A DNA stretch of 64,000 nt from an endosymbiont of Galathealinum brachiosum (GCA_003349885.1 QFXC01000013.1:620001-684000), one strand, 5' to 3'; shown: positions 1 to 10,020, counted from the stretch's first letter. Numbers and translations are program-made. Notes: generated by a model not told the origin, from the sequence alone.

Positions 1-1
1 C

Positions 2-922
2 TGCCTCTACACTATTGGCTTACAGTCCAAAGATGTTGTCGCTTGCGCTGTTGATGCTGCCGATCTGGTTCTGACCCTGGGTTATGACATGGTTGAATAT
101 CACCCTAACCTGTGGAATAAGGATGGAAATAAAAACATTATTCATGCCGATTTTTATCCTGCAGAAATAGATGCACACTACCATCCGGAAGTTGAATTAA
201 TTGGTGATATGGCACAAACCATCACCATGTTACTGGATCGAGCAGAACAAGATGGTGGCTTAAGCTTTGACCTGTCACAACAAAAAGCAACACGTGAACA
301 AATGCATGATGAATTGGCTATGTATAAGGATGATGATGCCAATGATGTATTAAAACCTCAGAAAGTTTTATGGGATGCACGTGAGGTGATGGGACCACAT
401 GACATTATGTTGTCAGATGTCGGTGCACATAAAATGTGGGTAGCAAGACATTATCAATGCCATGAACCCAACACCTGCTTAATCCCGAATGGTTTCTGCT
501 CTATGGGTTTCGCATTACCAGGAGCAATTGCCGCTTCGATGGTGCACCCGGATAGACGCATTTTAGCTGTTTGTGGTGATGCTGGCTTTATGATGAATGT
601 GCAGGAAATGGAAACAGCCAGACGTTTAAATGTTAAATGCACTGTCATGGTATGGGAAGACAATGAATATGGTTTAATTGCCTGGAAACAGCAAAGTCAG
701 TTTGGTAAACATACTGACCTCGCATTTGGTAATCCCAACTGGATGCAACTCGCTGAAGCATTTGGCTGGAATGGACATAAAGTAACAAAATCATCTGAAA
801 TTAAAAACACGCTTGAGACGGCACTAAATGAAGACGGCCCAAGCCTGGTACTTATACCTATTGATTATCGTGAAAACATGATACTCACAGAACGTTTAGG
901 TGATATAGCCTGCCCAATTTAA
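2..922 (+). CDS. Acetolactate synthase-like TPP enzyme (5' end outside window)
   Basis: C-terminal part of a thiamine-diphosphate enzyme of the acetolactate synthase family. The frame is open from base 2, so the N-terminal half lies upstream and the ATG at 89 is internal. The TPP-binding domain is complete: GDAGFMMN followed about 27 residues later by EDNEYG fits the GDG-N motif that holds Mg and diphosphate. Members condense two pyruvates to 2-acetolactate; related enzymes use other 2-oxo acids. No IlvN-type regulatory subunit follows. An aldehyde dehydrogenase begins 127 bases downstream on the same strand, which hints at a catabolic role rather than branched-chain synthesis (inference). 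The family is fairly sure, the substrate is not. Confidence 0.8.
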   Translation, partial: CLYTIGLQSKDVVACAVDAADLVLTLGYDMVEYHPNLWNKDGNKNIIHADFYPAEIDAHYHPEVELIGDMAQTITMLLDRAEQDGGLSFDLSQQKATREQMHDELAMYKDDDANDVLKPQKVLWDAREVMGPHDIMLSDVGAHKMWVARHYQCHEPNTCLIPNGFCSMGFALPGAIAASMVHPDRRILAVCGDAGFMMNVQEMETARRLNVKCTVMVWEDNEYGLIAWKQQSQFGKHTDLAFGNPNWMQLAEAFGWNGHKVTKSSEIKNTLETALNEDGPSLVLIPIDYRENMILTERLGDIACPI

Positions 923-1049
923 GGTATAAATTTTTATCTAGTATCGTATCGTCAGCTGAAGAGCTAACTCCTACAAACAATGATTTTTGTAGATATAATC
1001 TTTAGTTAGTAATGATATATAAAATTCATAAATATATAAGGTTTTACAG

Positions 1050-2489
1050 ATGGCTTCGCACTACCAAAATATGATAACCGGTAACATAAAAGCTAGTGGA
1101 AAGCTGGATGTTACCGCACCCTATGATGGTCAGTTAATTGCGACTGTTGATAAAGTCGATAAAAACGCTATTGACCATGCGCTTAATATTGCCAGTGATT
1201 TATATAATGACCGATCAAAATGGTTAAGTGCTGATAAACGTATCGAAATACTCACACGCTTATCTGCTTTAATGGAAGATAACGCTGAACGTTTAATTCT
1301 AATCTCTGCTCAGGAAGGCGGTAAACCTTTAAACGACACAAAAGTAGAAATGGCTCGTGCCATTGACGGTATTAACAACTGCATAGAGTGTATTCGTAAT
1401 AATCATGGTGAAGAGATCCCCATGGGCCTTAATGCAGCATCTATGAATAGGTTAGCTTTTACATCACATGAACCTATTGGCGTTGTGGTTGCGGTTAGCG
1501 CGTTTAACCACCCTATTAATTTAATCGTTCATCAGGTTGGCCCTGCAGTAGCTTCAGGATGCCCTGTAATAATTAAACCCGCAGATGATACTCCTCTTTC
1601 ATGTTATGAATTAGTAAAACTTTTTCACCAGGCCGGTTTACCTGAAGAATGGGCACAAGTTGTAAGCCCAGAAAGTCACGATGTCGCTGAAGCCCTGGTA
1701 ACTGATTCAAGAGTGGGTTTCTTTAGTTTTATTGGCAGCGCCAGAGTCGGATGGATGCTGCGATCAAAACTAGCTCCCGGTGCAAGGTGCGCATTAGAAC
1801 ACGGAGGCGTAGCACCTGTTATTGTAGCCGCTGATGCCGATCTGCAAAGCGCCTTACCTATGCTTGCAAAAGGTGGTTTTTATCATGCAGGACAAGTTTG
1901 CGTATCTGTACAACGTGTATTTGTAGAAAAAGCGATTGCTCGTCAAGTGGCTGAAAAAATAGCCGAACTCGGTAATAAAATGACTGTTGGTGACCCTACA
2001 TCTGCAGATACAGATATTGGCCCAATCATTCGACATTCTGAAACTAATCGTATAAACGAATGGGTAGAAGAAGCTATTAATGCTGGCGCTGAAAGAATAT
2101 CTGGCTCGGGAAAAATATCAGATAGCTGTTATTCTCCTACCGTGTTATTTAATCCACCTGAAAATACATCTGTTACCTGCAAGGAAATTTTTGGACCCGT
2201 GATCTGTGTTTATGAATATGAAGATATTGATGAAGCAATTAAACGCGCCAACTCTCTGGATGTTTCATTTCAGGCAGCCGTCTACACCTCAAATTTAGAT
2301 ACGGCAATGCACGCCTATAAACAACTTAATGCATCAGCAGTTATGGTTAATGATTTCACTGCATTTCGTGTTGACTGGATGCCATTTGCCGGTCTGCGCC
2401 AGTCTGGTATGGGTGTAGGCGGTATACCGCATACCTTTAAGGATATGCAGATTGAAAAGATGATTGTGATTAAATCAGGTAAATTGTAG
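1050..2489 (+). CDS. NAD(P)-dependent aldehyde dehydrogenase family protein
   Basis: A 479-residue enzyme that oxidises an aldehyde to its acid or acyl thioester with NAD(P). Full length for the family. The expected catalytic residues are present: Asn153 in AFNHP, Lys176 in IIKPA, general base Glu250 in LEHGG and nucleophile Cys284 in GQVCVS. The EIFGPV block near residue 380 is also there. The short N-terminus and EHGG in place of ELGG place it nearer to lactaldehyde or phosphonoacetaldehyde dehydrogenase-like enzymes than to betaine aldehyde dehydrogenases; the substrate cannot be read. It follows the TPP enzyme on the same strand and may use its product. It converges with the MscS gene, 18 bases away. 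Confidence 0.85.
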   Translation: MASHYQNMITGNIKASGKLDVTAPYDGQLIATVDKVDKNAIDHALNIASDLYNDRSKWLSADKRIEILTRLSALMEDNAERLILISAQEGGKPLNDTKVEMARAIDGINNCIECIRNNHGEEIPMGLNAASMNRLAFTSHEPIGVVVAVSAFNHPINLIVHQVGPAVASGCPVIIKPADDTPLSCYELVKLFHQAGLPEEWAQVVSPESHDVAEALVTDSRVGFFSFIGSARVGWMLRSKLAPGARCALEHGGVAPVIVAADADLQSALPMLAKGGFYHAGQVCVSVQRVFVEKAIARQVAEKIAELGNKMTVGDPTSADTDIGPIIRHSETNRINEWVEEAINAGAERISGSGKISDSCYSPTVLFNPPENTSVTCKEIFGPVICVYEYEDIDEAIKRANSLDVSFQAAVYTSNLDTAMHAYKQLNASAVMVNDFTAFRVDWMPFAGLRQSGMGVGGIPHTFKDMQIEKMIVIKSGKL

Positions 2490-2507
2490 TTTATCTGGCT
2501 ATTATCA

Positions 2508-3560
2508 CTAAGCCATATTCACATGCGTAATCGGTGTAGCCAATGAGATATCAAATTCCTGTGCCGTTTTCAAAATGCATTCTCGAATAGCCTGCCTGTT
2601 TTTAATTAAAGCTTTTACATCTTTGGTAAAATAATAAACACCCCATTCAATTGCGTGATCACCTGTATTTAATATTCCAATTTCAAATGTATTTTCTTCA
2701 CCCAACTTAATGCCGCAATCACTTTCCAGTCTTTTTTCAGCTTCACTAAACATCTGTCTTACTTTTTCAGCTGTCACATCATAGCCAATTTTAAATGTAA
2801 GCTGCTCTCTTAAACCCTTAGCTGAGGCAAACTTTGATAAATTGTGAATAGTAAATTCCCTTAAGCGTGCATTTTTAATCATGACACGATGATTATTCAC
2901 CAGATTTAAAACTTCTGTATGAAACATCTTGGTTTTAAAAACAACACCAATAAAAGAACCATTATCATCAAGCTCAATAACATCTCCTTCTTCGATCATA
3001 CCGTTATTAAGAAATATCAGGCCACTAATGATATCCGGTGCCCAGGCATTCTGAGTTAATGCCAGAAAGACACCAATAATGCCAATTACACCTCCAGCCT
3101 GTAACAGGCTATTAAATTCAAGTACATTAATGATAGAAATAAGGGCAATGACAAAAATCACTACACCCGTCAGTAAACTTAATAATCGACTGGTATAAGT
3201 TTCTATACTTTTACTCTCACCATTAATATCACGTAATTTGCCATATTTTTTACGTACCCAATAACTAAGAATTTGCTTTGTCAGATAAGATAGATAAATC
3301 AGTACCCATATCGAAACCAGTTTCAATCCAGGGCCGCTATCTATAGTTTCGAGGTAAATATTGCTATAACCATAACTTAGAATAATTAAAAGGTTTAAAG
3401 CCCTGAAAGCCTGAACTTTAAGAATAAATGTAGATTTATCACTCTCTTCTTCCCTGAAAAACAATAAAATACGTTTAGCTAAGACCAGTAATAACAAATT
3501 CAAAGCAATAAGCAGATAGTCAAACAACTCAATACGATCTAAATAACCCTGTAAATCCAT
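2508..3560 (-). CDS. MscS-family small-conductance mechanosensitive channel
   Basis: Inner-membrane channel of the MscS family, which opens under membrane tension to release solutes during osmotic downshift. About four hydrophobic segments precede the pore-lining helix, recognisable by the Gly/Ala pattern of AGGVIGIIGVFLALTQN and then the beta domain (NGMIEEGDVIEL). The C-terminal part continues with a soluble alpha/beta domain. I chose the ATG at 3560 because AAGGG lies 8 to 9 bases upstream; an in-frame ATG at 3581 has no ribosome binding site. It is divergent from the DUF6165 gene. The ions and physiological trigger are not readable from sequence. Confidence 0.8.
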   Translation of the reverse strand: MDLQGYLDRIELFDYLLIALNLLLLVLAKRILLFFREEESDKSTFILKVQAFRALNLLIILSYGYSNIYLETIDSGPGLKLVSIWVLIYLSYLTKQILSYWVRKKYGKLRDINGESKSIETYTSRLLSLLTGVVIFVIALISIINVLEFNSLLQAGGVIGIIGVFLALTQNAWAPDIISGLIFLNNGMIEEGDVIELDDNGSFIGVVFKTKMFHTEVLNLVNNHRVMIKNARLREFTIHNLSKFASAKGLREQLTFKIGYDVTAEKVRQMFSEAEKRLESDCGIKLGEENTFEIGILNTGDHAIEWGVYYFTKDVKALIKNRQAIRECILKTAQEFDISLATPITHVNMA

Positions 3561-3677
3561 GGAAATACCCTTAATAATCATTCATATAGACAGAATATAG
3601 CGTTTTTTAAAAAAATTAAACATCAACGTATATTTACATTTATAATATAGCCAATATTCCACCACAAAATAAACATT

Positions 3678-4070
3678 ATGAAACAAGTACTTATCCCCAT
3701 ATCACCCGGCGAGCTACTGGATAAAATCACCATTCTTGAAATTAAATCAAAATGCATTGAATCTGCCGAAAAAAAAGCCAATGTAGATAAAGAGCTAGCT
3801 ATGTTAAACGAGGTCTGGGCTGATGCTGTGACCGAAGATAGCGATATCAAATCGATGAGATCGGACCTGAAATCAATCAATGAAAAGCTATGGGATATTG
3901 AAGATGATATTCGCGATGAAGAGCGTAATAAACGTTTCGATGCTCGTTTTATTGAATTGGCTCGCAGTGTTTATGTTGTAAATGACCAGCGCGGTGATGC
4001 TAAAAAACGTATAAATGTTTATTTAAAATCTGATATCGTGGAAGAGAAATCTTATCAGGATTACACGTAA
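3678..4070 (+). CDS. DUF6165 family protein
   Basis: A 130-residue charged, mostly helical protein beginning MKQVLIPISPGELLDKITIL, which I recognise as DUF6165. The family has no assigned biochemical function and is usually found among lipopolysaccharide and glycosyltransferase genes, as here. There is no signal peptide or membrane segment, so it is probably cytoplasmic. A methyltransferase starts 9 bases after its stop, suggesting co-transcription. It marks the left edge of the surface-glycan locus. Confidence 0.75.
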   Translation: MKQVLIPISPGELLDKITILEIKSKCIESAEKKANVDKELAMLNEVWADAVTEDSDIKSMRSDLKSINEKLWDIEDDIRDEERNKRFDARFIELARSVYVVNDQRGDAKKRINVYLKSDIVEEKSYQDYT

Positions 4071-4079
4071 TTATTATCT

Positions 4080-4892
4080 ATGCATTCAAAAAAAGAATCT
4101 CTACTTAAACGCTGGCATAGTTTAAAAATAAACCCAAAAGCATGTGAAAAAAAATGGAATCATCAATACTGGAATGATAATGACGGGTTTCGTGTTGTAT
4201 CTTGTATAAAATGCCCCAGTTTTGACTCCAAACAGCAACTCTGTGGGATTAATTACGGCACCCCACTTCGTAAATGTGTGTCTTCCAGCATAGAAGCTCA
4301 TTTTTTTAACAGCCAGAACAAAAATATTTTAGAAGTTGGTTTTGGTCGCTCTAATCTAGCTAAAAATCTTATAAATAGAAGTGGCGGCACCTGGACAGGG
4401 ATAGACCCTAAGCGCCCCAAAAATGAATCGGCTACTATGGGGAAAAGCGGATATGGTCATGCGACACATATTCCTTTTGCTGATCAGACATTTGATAAAA
4501 TATTTGGTATTCAGTCAGTTGAACACTGGCGACAAAATGCAAATAGCGTCCTGAACCCTTCTTCATATCAAGATTGCATTACCGAAATTCATCGTGCATT
4601 AAAACCCGGCGGCAGCATTTATCTCGATGCTCCAATTCATTTTCATGGCAACGAAATGTTTATTATGGGCGATATTGATAAAATAAAATCATTATTCCCT
4701 GATAGTCACTGGAAAAACATTCAAATAGAAAAATGGAGAGAAGACTATCTGCCTCTGGAGCGTTATACACCCTCAGAAAATGAATTTGAAGACTGGGCTG
4801 TTGAAATAACAACCTATCCAGAAAACCAGATTACAGAAGCAAGAAAAAATGGCGTTGTTTGGTTAATAGTCATCACTGCAGAAAAAATTTAA
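4080..4892 (+). CDS. Class I SAM-dependent methyltransferase with Cys-rich N-terminus
   Basis: A 270-residue methyltransferase of the Rossmann class. SAM motif I is ILEVGFGRS at residues 83-91 and the acidic ribose-binding loop is GIDPKRP at 108-114. IHRALKPGGSIYLDAP is the usual post-motif strand. The N-terminus carries Cys22, Cys42, Cys45, Cys55 and Cys66, with CIKC as a CxxC pair, so a structural zinc site is possible. It lies between DUF6165 and a GT4 gene on the same strand, so a sugar or lipid-linked glycan is the likely acceptor (inference). The methylated position is unknown. Confidence 0.75.
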   Translation: MHSKKESLLKRWHSLKINPKACEKKWNHQYWNDNDGFRVVSCIKCPSFDSKQQLCGINYGTPLRKCVSSSIEAHFFNSQNKNILEVGFGRSNLAKNLINRSGGTWTGIDPKRPKNESATMGKSGYGHATHIPFADQTFDKIFGIQSVEHWRQNANSVLNPSSYQDCITEIHRALKPGGSIYLDAPIHFHGNEMFIMGDIDKIKSLFPDSHWKNIQIEKWREDYLPLERYTPSENEFEDWAVEITTYPENQITEARKNGVVWLIVITAEKI

Positions 4893-4954
4893 ACAATAAC
4901 TTTTAACTTACACATAATAATTTTAATGAAAATAAATATAGAGAATACTAGCCA

Positions 4955-6043
4955 ATGAATATCTTAGCTTGTACTTCAGGTGATTGCTCACATAATAGTC
5001 TTCGACCTGAACATGAAATCTATATCAGTCTAGCCAAAGCCGGGCATAACGTTACAATAATTACACATAACAATGAAATTTATAGTAAACGTTTTCTAGA
5101 TCATAATATAAACTTAATTGAGCAACCTATTGTAAAAAAAATCAGCATAAAATCTATTCGCCTGATTAGAAAAATAATTAAAGAACAAAGTATTGATATA
5201 GTTTACGCTACCAACTCAAAATCCATACCTAACACAGCTTTTGCATGTATAGGTCTTCCCGTTAAACTTGTTGTATATAGAGGTACTGCAAGCGGCCTGT
5301 ACTGGCATGATCCGGGTAACTACCTAAGTGTATTGCATCCCAGGGTTGATGGCATCATATGCGTTTCAAAATATGTTTATGATTATGTTTCATCTCTTAA
5401 AATTCTGAAAAACAAAAGCATTACTTATATATACAAAGGACATGATATAAATTGGTATGACAAGCCATCAGCAGATCTAGCAGAGTTTGGTATTGGTCGG
5501 AATGATTTTACTGCTATATGCGTCACTAATGCACGCCCACACAAAGGTATTCATATAGCACTTGAAGCAACTAATAAACTTGCTGATATTAGTAACTTTC
5601 ACCTATTATTGGTTGGCAATGGCATGGACAAAGAACCATATAAAAGCCTGATTAATAATAGTAAAATGAAACAGAGAATTCATCTTGCTGGATATAGAAA
5701 TGATGCACCTGAACTTATTTCAGCGAGCGATATACTGATTCAACCTTCAATTTCAGGGGAAGGTTTACCAAGAGTAGTTCTTGAATCAATGGCATATGGT
5801 ACTCCCGTAGTCGCATCAGCTAACCCGGGCAGCATGGAAATCATTGATGATGGAATAAATGGCTGCATTGTTCCTGTAGGTGATTCAGATGCCATAGCAA
5901 AAACTGTACTCAACCTTTACGAATCACCCGACCTTTTAAAAGCGCTATCCAGTAACAGCCCTAAAGTACTTGAAGATAAAATGTCACACACCAGAACCGT
6001 AGAAGGATATATTAAATATTTTAAATCACTCCTTAATCACTGA
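4955..6043 (+). CDS. Glycosyltransferase family 4 protein
   Basis: A 362-residue GT-B retaining glycosyltransferase. The C-terminal nucleotide-sugar domain has the GT4 EX7E pattern at Glu269 and Glu277 in EGLPRVVLE, followed by AYGTPVVAS. NARPHKGI at the domain boundary is also typical. It would act at the cytoplasmic face of the inner membrane, adding a sugar to a lipid-linked or LPS core acceptor. The donor and linkage are not predictable. Its 3' end overlaps the end of the convergent GT9 gene by 18 bases, so the two stop regions share sequence. Confidence 0.85.
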   Translation: MNILACTSGDCSHNSLRPEHEIYISLAKAGHNVTIITHNNEIYSKRFLDHNINLIEQPIVKKISIKSIRLIRKIIKEQSIDIVYATNSKSIPNTAFACIGLPVKLVVYRGTASGLYWHDPGNYLSVLHPRVDGIICVSKYVYDYVSSLKILKNKSITYIYKGHDINWYDKPSADLAEFGIGRNDFTAICVTNARPHKGIHIALEATNKLADISNFHLLLVGNGMDKEPYKSLINNSKMKQRIHLAGYRNDAPELISASDILIQPSISGEGLPRVVLESMAYGTPVVASANPGSMEIIDDGINGCIVPVGDSDAIAKTVLNLYESPDLLKALSSNSPKVLEDKMSHTRTVEGYIKYFKSLLNH

Positions 6044-7102
6044 TGTTTTATCAGATGAATGTTTAATAACTCGATCAAGCTGTCTACAAACTTCATCTAC
6101 TTCAATCAACTCCATTACACCCGGCTTTTCAATTTTTGTTCCCCAGCGTAAATCATTTACTGATTTATTCAAATACTGTTTAGCTGCAGTTTCAAATTTA
6201 TCAACACAATACTCAAGTGAGTTATAAGGACCGCTACGCTTACTCCAGGTACAGGCATACAAACCAATAACAGGCACACACATGGCATTTGCTATATGTG
6301 CAGGCCCGGAGTCAGGTGACACTACGACTGTAGCTTTGCTTAATAACCCGACTAGTTGTTCAAGCGTATCTTTACCTACAAGGTTCAATGCACTAGTTCT
6401 CATTGAGGCTAATATTTCATTTGCCATTTCAACTTCAATATCCGCCGGCCCGCCACTCAATATGACCTGCATGCTATAATGTTCTACTGCATAATCAGCA
6501 AGTTCAGCATATTTAGACACACTCCAATTACGTAACTTATGGCTTGAGCAAGCAGATATAATCAGTACTTTTTTATCTTTATCAATATATTGTTCAGCAA
6601 ATTTTCTTGCCTTTTCTGTCACTGGAATTTCCCAGCTTGGCTCGTCGAGCTGAAGGCCTAACTCTCTTGCAAATGATAAAAAACCCTGTACCTGATGCTG
6701 TTGATTCTCTCTTGCAACTGAATGATTAATAAATAATTGATGAAAATCTCTAGATCTTGATTTATCCCAGCCAAGTTTAATATCAGCTTTTATACCCAGA
6801 CTGGCAATATTTGCTCGTGCAGCTACCTGCATATGCAATAACACATCAAAATGATCAGATTTCAGAGCATTCCATAATTCACGATAAGCTTTTATTCCCT
6901 TTTTTTTATCAAAAATAATGAAGTTAATACCTTCAATAATATTTAATAATTTATATTCAAACTTTCCACATACCCATGTTATTTCTACACCGGGCCATTG
7001 CTTCTGCATTGCTCTAACCACAGGAATTACATGCGTTACGTCCCCGATAGCAGAGAGACGTAATATACATATTTTTTTATATGACGGTGTAAATTCTAAC
7101 AT
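6026..7102 (-). CDS. Glycosyltransferase family 9 (heptosyltransferase-like)
   Basis: A 358-residue GT-B enzyme of the ADP-heptose:LPS heptosyltransferase family. The N-terminus ILRLSAIGDVTHVIPVVRAM is the family signature, and SPDSGPAHIANAM in the C-terminal domain forms the nucleotide-heptose site. Such enzymes add heptose to the inner core of LPS on the cytoplasmic face. Its order relative to other core genes does not allow assignment to WaaC, WaaF or WaaQ. The WaaE-like GT2 gene lies 5 bases upstream on the same strand, consistent with a small core-assembly operon. Confidence 0.85.
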   Translation of the reverse strand: MLEFTPSYKKICILRLSAIGDVTHVIPVVRAMQKQWPGVEITWVCGKFEYKLLNIIEGINFIIFDKKKGIKAYRELWNALKSDHFDVLLHMQVAARANIASLGIKADIKLGWDKSRSRDFHQLFINHSVARENQQHQVQGFLSFARELGLQLDEPSWEIPVTEKARKFAEQYIDKDKKVLIISACSSHKLRNWSVSKYAELADYAVEHYSMQVILSGGPADIEVEMANEILASMRTSALNLVGKDTLEQLVGLLSKATVVVSPDSGPAHIANAMCVPVIGLYACTWSKRSGPYNSLEYCVDKFETAAKQYLNKSVNDLRWGTKIEKPGVMELIEVDEVCRQLDRVIKHSSDKTSVIKE

Positions 7103-7107
7103 TTAGA

Positions 7108-7866
7108 TTATTTAGAAATATTTTTGAACTTAAGAAAGTTATACTTATTGAATGTATATTGCATTTGTATAACTGATATTAAAAAACCTTGATAACCATC
7201 TAAAAAACCCCGGCGCACTATATAATGCCTGATAAAGGCAAACAGCGTATGGTGAATTATTTCAAATAATCCTACTTTTCGTCCTTTAGCGTAATGACTT
7301 TCAGCCCAGGCTTTTGCGTAGCCATTTCTTTTATCTATATACTCTTCTAGTGACTCAAAAGTATAATGAAACAACTTACCTTCCAAATCAACTTTTTCTG
7401 CGTCTTTACAATCAACCGATTCATGTACAGTCTTATCATTATATGTATAATATTTTTTATTAAATAAACGTACAACTCTATCCGGTTGCCAGCCACTATA
7501 ATAAATAAATTTATTACAAAAGTGAGTCAGTCGATTAATTCGGTAAACGGTCTTTTCATCTAGCCCTGACATACAATCAAGAATTTCATCCCTAAGCTGC
7601 TCACTCACGACCTCATCACAGTCCAGTGATAATACCCAGTCATTAGAAGCTTTATCTACTGCCAGTCTTTTTTGAAGCCCAAAGCCAGACCAGTTGGTAT
7701 TCACAAAAATTTTATCTGTATACTCGGCAACAATATCCAGTGTTTTATCAGTACTACCAGAATCAATAACAATAATTTCATCCACCCATGTAATTGATTC
7801 AAGGCACTGTCTGATTCTACTTTCTTCATTCTTACATATAATGACGACTGATAATTTTACTTTCAT
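7108..7866 (-). CDS. Glycosyltransferase family 2, WaaE/KdtX-like
   Basis: A GT-A glycosyltransferase of about 252 residues. KLSVVIICKNEE at the start, IDSGSTDKT and the metal-binding LDCDE make up the GT2 nucleotide-sugar site. Overall similarity is to the WaaE/KdtX group, which adds glucose to an inner-core heptose. I prefer the ATG at 7866, which puts the fold at the N-terminus; an in-frame ATG at 7899 would add 11 residues, and neither start has a clear Shine-Dalgarno sequence. It precedes the heptosyltransferase-like gene by 5 bases. A paralogue lies on the plus strand at 10021. Confidence 0.8.
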   Translation of the reverse strand: MKVKLSVVIICKNEESRIRQCLESITWVDEIIVIDSGSTDKTLDIVAEYTDKIFVNTNWSGFGLQKRLAVDKASNDWVLSLDCDEVVSEQLRDEILDCMSGLDEKTVYRINRLTHFCNKFIYYSGWQPDRVVRLFNKKYYTYNDKTVHESVDCKDAEKVDLEGKLFHYTFESLEEYIDKRNGYAKAWAESHYAKGRKVGLFEIIHHTLFAFIRHYIVRRGFLDGYQGFLISVIQMQYTFNKYNFLKFKNISK

Positions 7867-7970
7867 ATAACGACCAAGCTGTGGGCACTGCCTTTTCATA
7901 ACTAATTTTTAAAGGGCAAGCAACTTAATGTTCTATACCGCAATGTGATATTCGTATTATACTCATCTCT

Positions 7971-9023
7971 ATGAAAAAATACCTTCTTTTCGCTGAACAG
8001 CTCTATAGTTACCCCATATTACGCCCCATCCAGCAAGCCATTCTTCAGCGTGGTGATCAAGTAGCATGGTATTTACATAAGATTCCAAATTTACTGTCAC
8101 AAGATGATGCTACAGTACTGACAAACGTAGAAGAAGTACAAAAATTCAAACCTGATGCCGTATTTGTGCCCACTAACTGGGTACCTGACTTTTTCCCGGG
8201 GGTTAAAGTCGAAGTTTTTCACGGTTTTAATGTTGGAAAGCGTGCAAATAGCAAGCAGGACCATTTTCGTATTCGTGGTCATTTCGACCTATATTGCACA
8301 CAAGGCCCTGACACAACCATTCCATTTCAGGAACTGGCAAAACATCATGGTTATTTTAGTGTTTCAGAAACAGGATGGTCTAAACTGGATCCAATGTTTA
8401 AGTGTGATGACCCGCAATTATTACGTAGAAAGATAAATACCAGTAAACCCATTATATTTTATGCATCAACCTTTAGTCCAAAACTGACGTCAGCACCTTA
8501 TCTAGCTCCCTATATACAGAAACTTTCAGAGACAGGTCGCTGGCACTGGGTAGTGACAGTTCATCCTAAGTCATTGAAAGAGACTATCGATACATATCGT
8601 AATATGCAGGGAGAAAACTTAACCTTCATTGAGCCAGGTGAAGAGGTCATACCGATGTTAAATGCGGCTGATGCCATGTTATGCGATACGTCGTCAATTT
8701 TTATTGAATTTCTACTATTAAATAAACCCGTAGTAACATATAAGACATCCGTGCCCGGACCACATTTACTAAACATCAATAATCCTGATGATATTGAAAA
8801 TAGCCTGGAAAGAGCATTAAGCAGACCAACTGACTTAATGGGTAATATAGAAACCTACTGTAATAGCATTCACCCCTGCAGGGATGGCAATTCATCTGAA
8901 AGAATCATTCAGGCAACAGAGAATTTTTTAGAACATGAATACAAAAGCATGAAACCTAAACCTTTAAATTTAGGTCGTAAGTTTCAAATGCGTAAAAAAA
9001 TGTCATATTATCGAATAAAATAG
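7971..9023 (+). CDS. CDP-glycerol glycerophosphotransferase-like protein
   Basis: A 350-residue GT-B-like protein resembling the catalytic half of TagF/TarF-type CDP-glycerol glycerophosphotransferases. Recognisable elements are EVFHGFNVGKR near residue 82, TGWSKLDPMF, TVHPKSLKE and the CDTSSIFIEFLLLNKPVV block. In teichoic acid systems these enzymes transfer glycerol phosphate; in Gram-negative glycan loci relatives add polyol phosphates or act as glycosyltransferases. No CDP-glycerol synthesis gene (TagD-like) is visible, so the donor is uncertain. It stands between oppositely oriented genes and is probably transcribed alone. Confidence 0.7.
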   Translation: MKKYLLFAEQLYSYPILRPIQQAILQRGDQVAWYLHKIPNLLSQDDATVLTNVEEVQKFKPDAVFVPTNWVPDFFPGVKVEVFHGFNVGKRANSKQDHFRIRGHFDLYCTQGPDTTIPFQELAKHHGYFSVSETGWSKLDPMFKCDDPQLLRRKINTSKPIIFYASTFSPKLTSAPYLAPYIQKLSETGRWHWVVTVHPKSLKETIDTYRNMQGENLTFIEPGEEVIPMLNAADAMLCDTSSIFIEFLLLNKPVVTYKTSVPGPHLLNINNPDDIENSLERALSRPTDLMGNIETYCNSIHPCRDGNSSERIIQATENFLEHEYKSMKPKPLNLGRKFQMRKKMSYYRIK

Positions 9024-9031
9024 GATCAAAA

Positions 9032-9757
9032 TTATTTCTTAAACCATCTCTTTATTGATCTCGGTAACATTTTCAAGTTGCCTTTTACAGAATATAACTT
9101 ATTCATTTTTGATATATAAGTTTCAGGATGAACAACTGACAAAGGAAAACGAAATTCTTCAGGTGCTGGTAATTTCATCGAATCTAATTTTTCTTTTTTA
9201 ACAAACATGAGTATATTCTGTCGGTACCATACCGGAATAGCCTCATCATTCCAGATCTTCATTCTTATAAAATCAATAAGAACATAATTTTCTTTTTCAA
9301 ATAAATCTACCCAATAATCAGGCCATTGCTCATTTACATGATTAGTTCCACCTTGAAAAGGTATTGCAGCCGAGAACATCACATAATCAGATGCCGTAGT
9401 TAGTGACTGAACAAATTTACTGGCAGTTTCAGGTTTTAGGTGCTCTGCCACCTCCAGAGTAATCGCTAGATCATATTTTTTGTCTAACTTAACGCCTTTT
9501 TCAAAATTAACTTCTGTTAATTCCTCTTCAGAAATTTTAAGAAGATTTTTCTCTACCCAAGCACCCTCCAGCCCTCTTACGTCAGAAACACCTTTTTCTT
9601 TTAATACAGAAAGCCAGGTACCTACACCACAACCGAAATCTACAGCAGACTCTAACTTAGGTAACGCCTCAATCACTAACGATAAGATGTTATTCGCTGC
9701 ATCAATAGTACTTTGATGACGATCTTTGTAAAAATTATGCTTATAGCCTTTTTTCAT
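9032..9757 (-). CDS. Class I SAM-dependent methyltransferase
   Basis: A 241-residue Rossmann methyltransferase. The SAM-binding motif is DFGCGVGTW at residues 40-48, and DLAITLEVAEHL is the usual motif III region. The C-terminal third is basic and rich in aromatic residues. It lies in the glycan locus, so O- or N-methylation of a sugar is plausible but unproven. It converges with the CDP-glycerol transferase-like gene, with 8 bases between the stops. About 260 bases without a gene separate its start from the divergent GT2 gene; that gap probably holds both promoters, though I could not pick a convincing one. Confidence 0.75.
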   Translation of the reverse strand: MKKGYKHNFYKDRHQSTIDAANNILSLVIEALPKLESAVDFGCGVGTWLSVLKEKGVSDVRGLEGAWVEKNLLKISEEELTEVNFEKGVKLDKKYDLAITLEVAEHLKPETASKFVQSLTTASDYVMFSAAIPFQGGTNHVNEQWPDYWVDLFEKENYVLIDFIRMKIWNDEAIPVWYRQNILMFVKKEKLDSMKLPAPEEFRFPLSVVHPETYISKMNKLYSVKGNLKMLPRSIKRWFKK

Positions 9758-10020
9758 ACAATAGTGCCTGTTTTATTTATTCCTGAACTACCTGCTTATT
9801 CTCTCATCAGGTAACAACCTTAAAATCAGGACGAATAATACTATTTCATTGCGATTATTCCTACTTAAATGATACTAAATGAATAATAAGCTTATAAAAC
9901 AGCAGGTTATGAATTAAGTTATCCCTTGAAGATGGATTTATTCCCTATATAATTCAACTAGAAAGGATAATTAGAATTATTATCACATTTGACCAAAAAT
10001 CGTACCCAATTGGACGTACT

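Noticed and set aside
971-992. CTACAAA / TTTGTAG palindrome between the TPP enzyme and the aldehyde dehydrogenase
   Set aside because: AT-rich seven-base stem with an eight-base loop and no T run; too weak to call a terminator.
6901-6906. T-rich run in the GT9 gene as a phase-variable tract
   Set aside because: The run encodes a Lys string in the protein and is only about seven bases; common by chance in AT-rich DNA.
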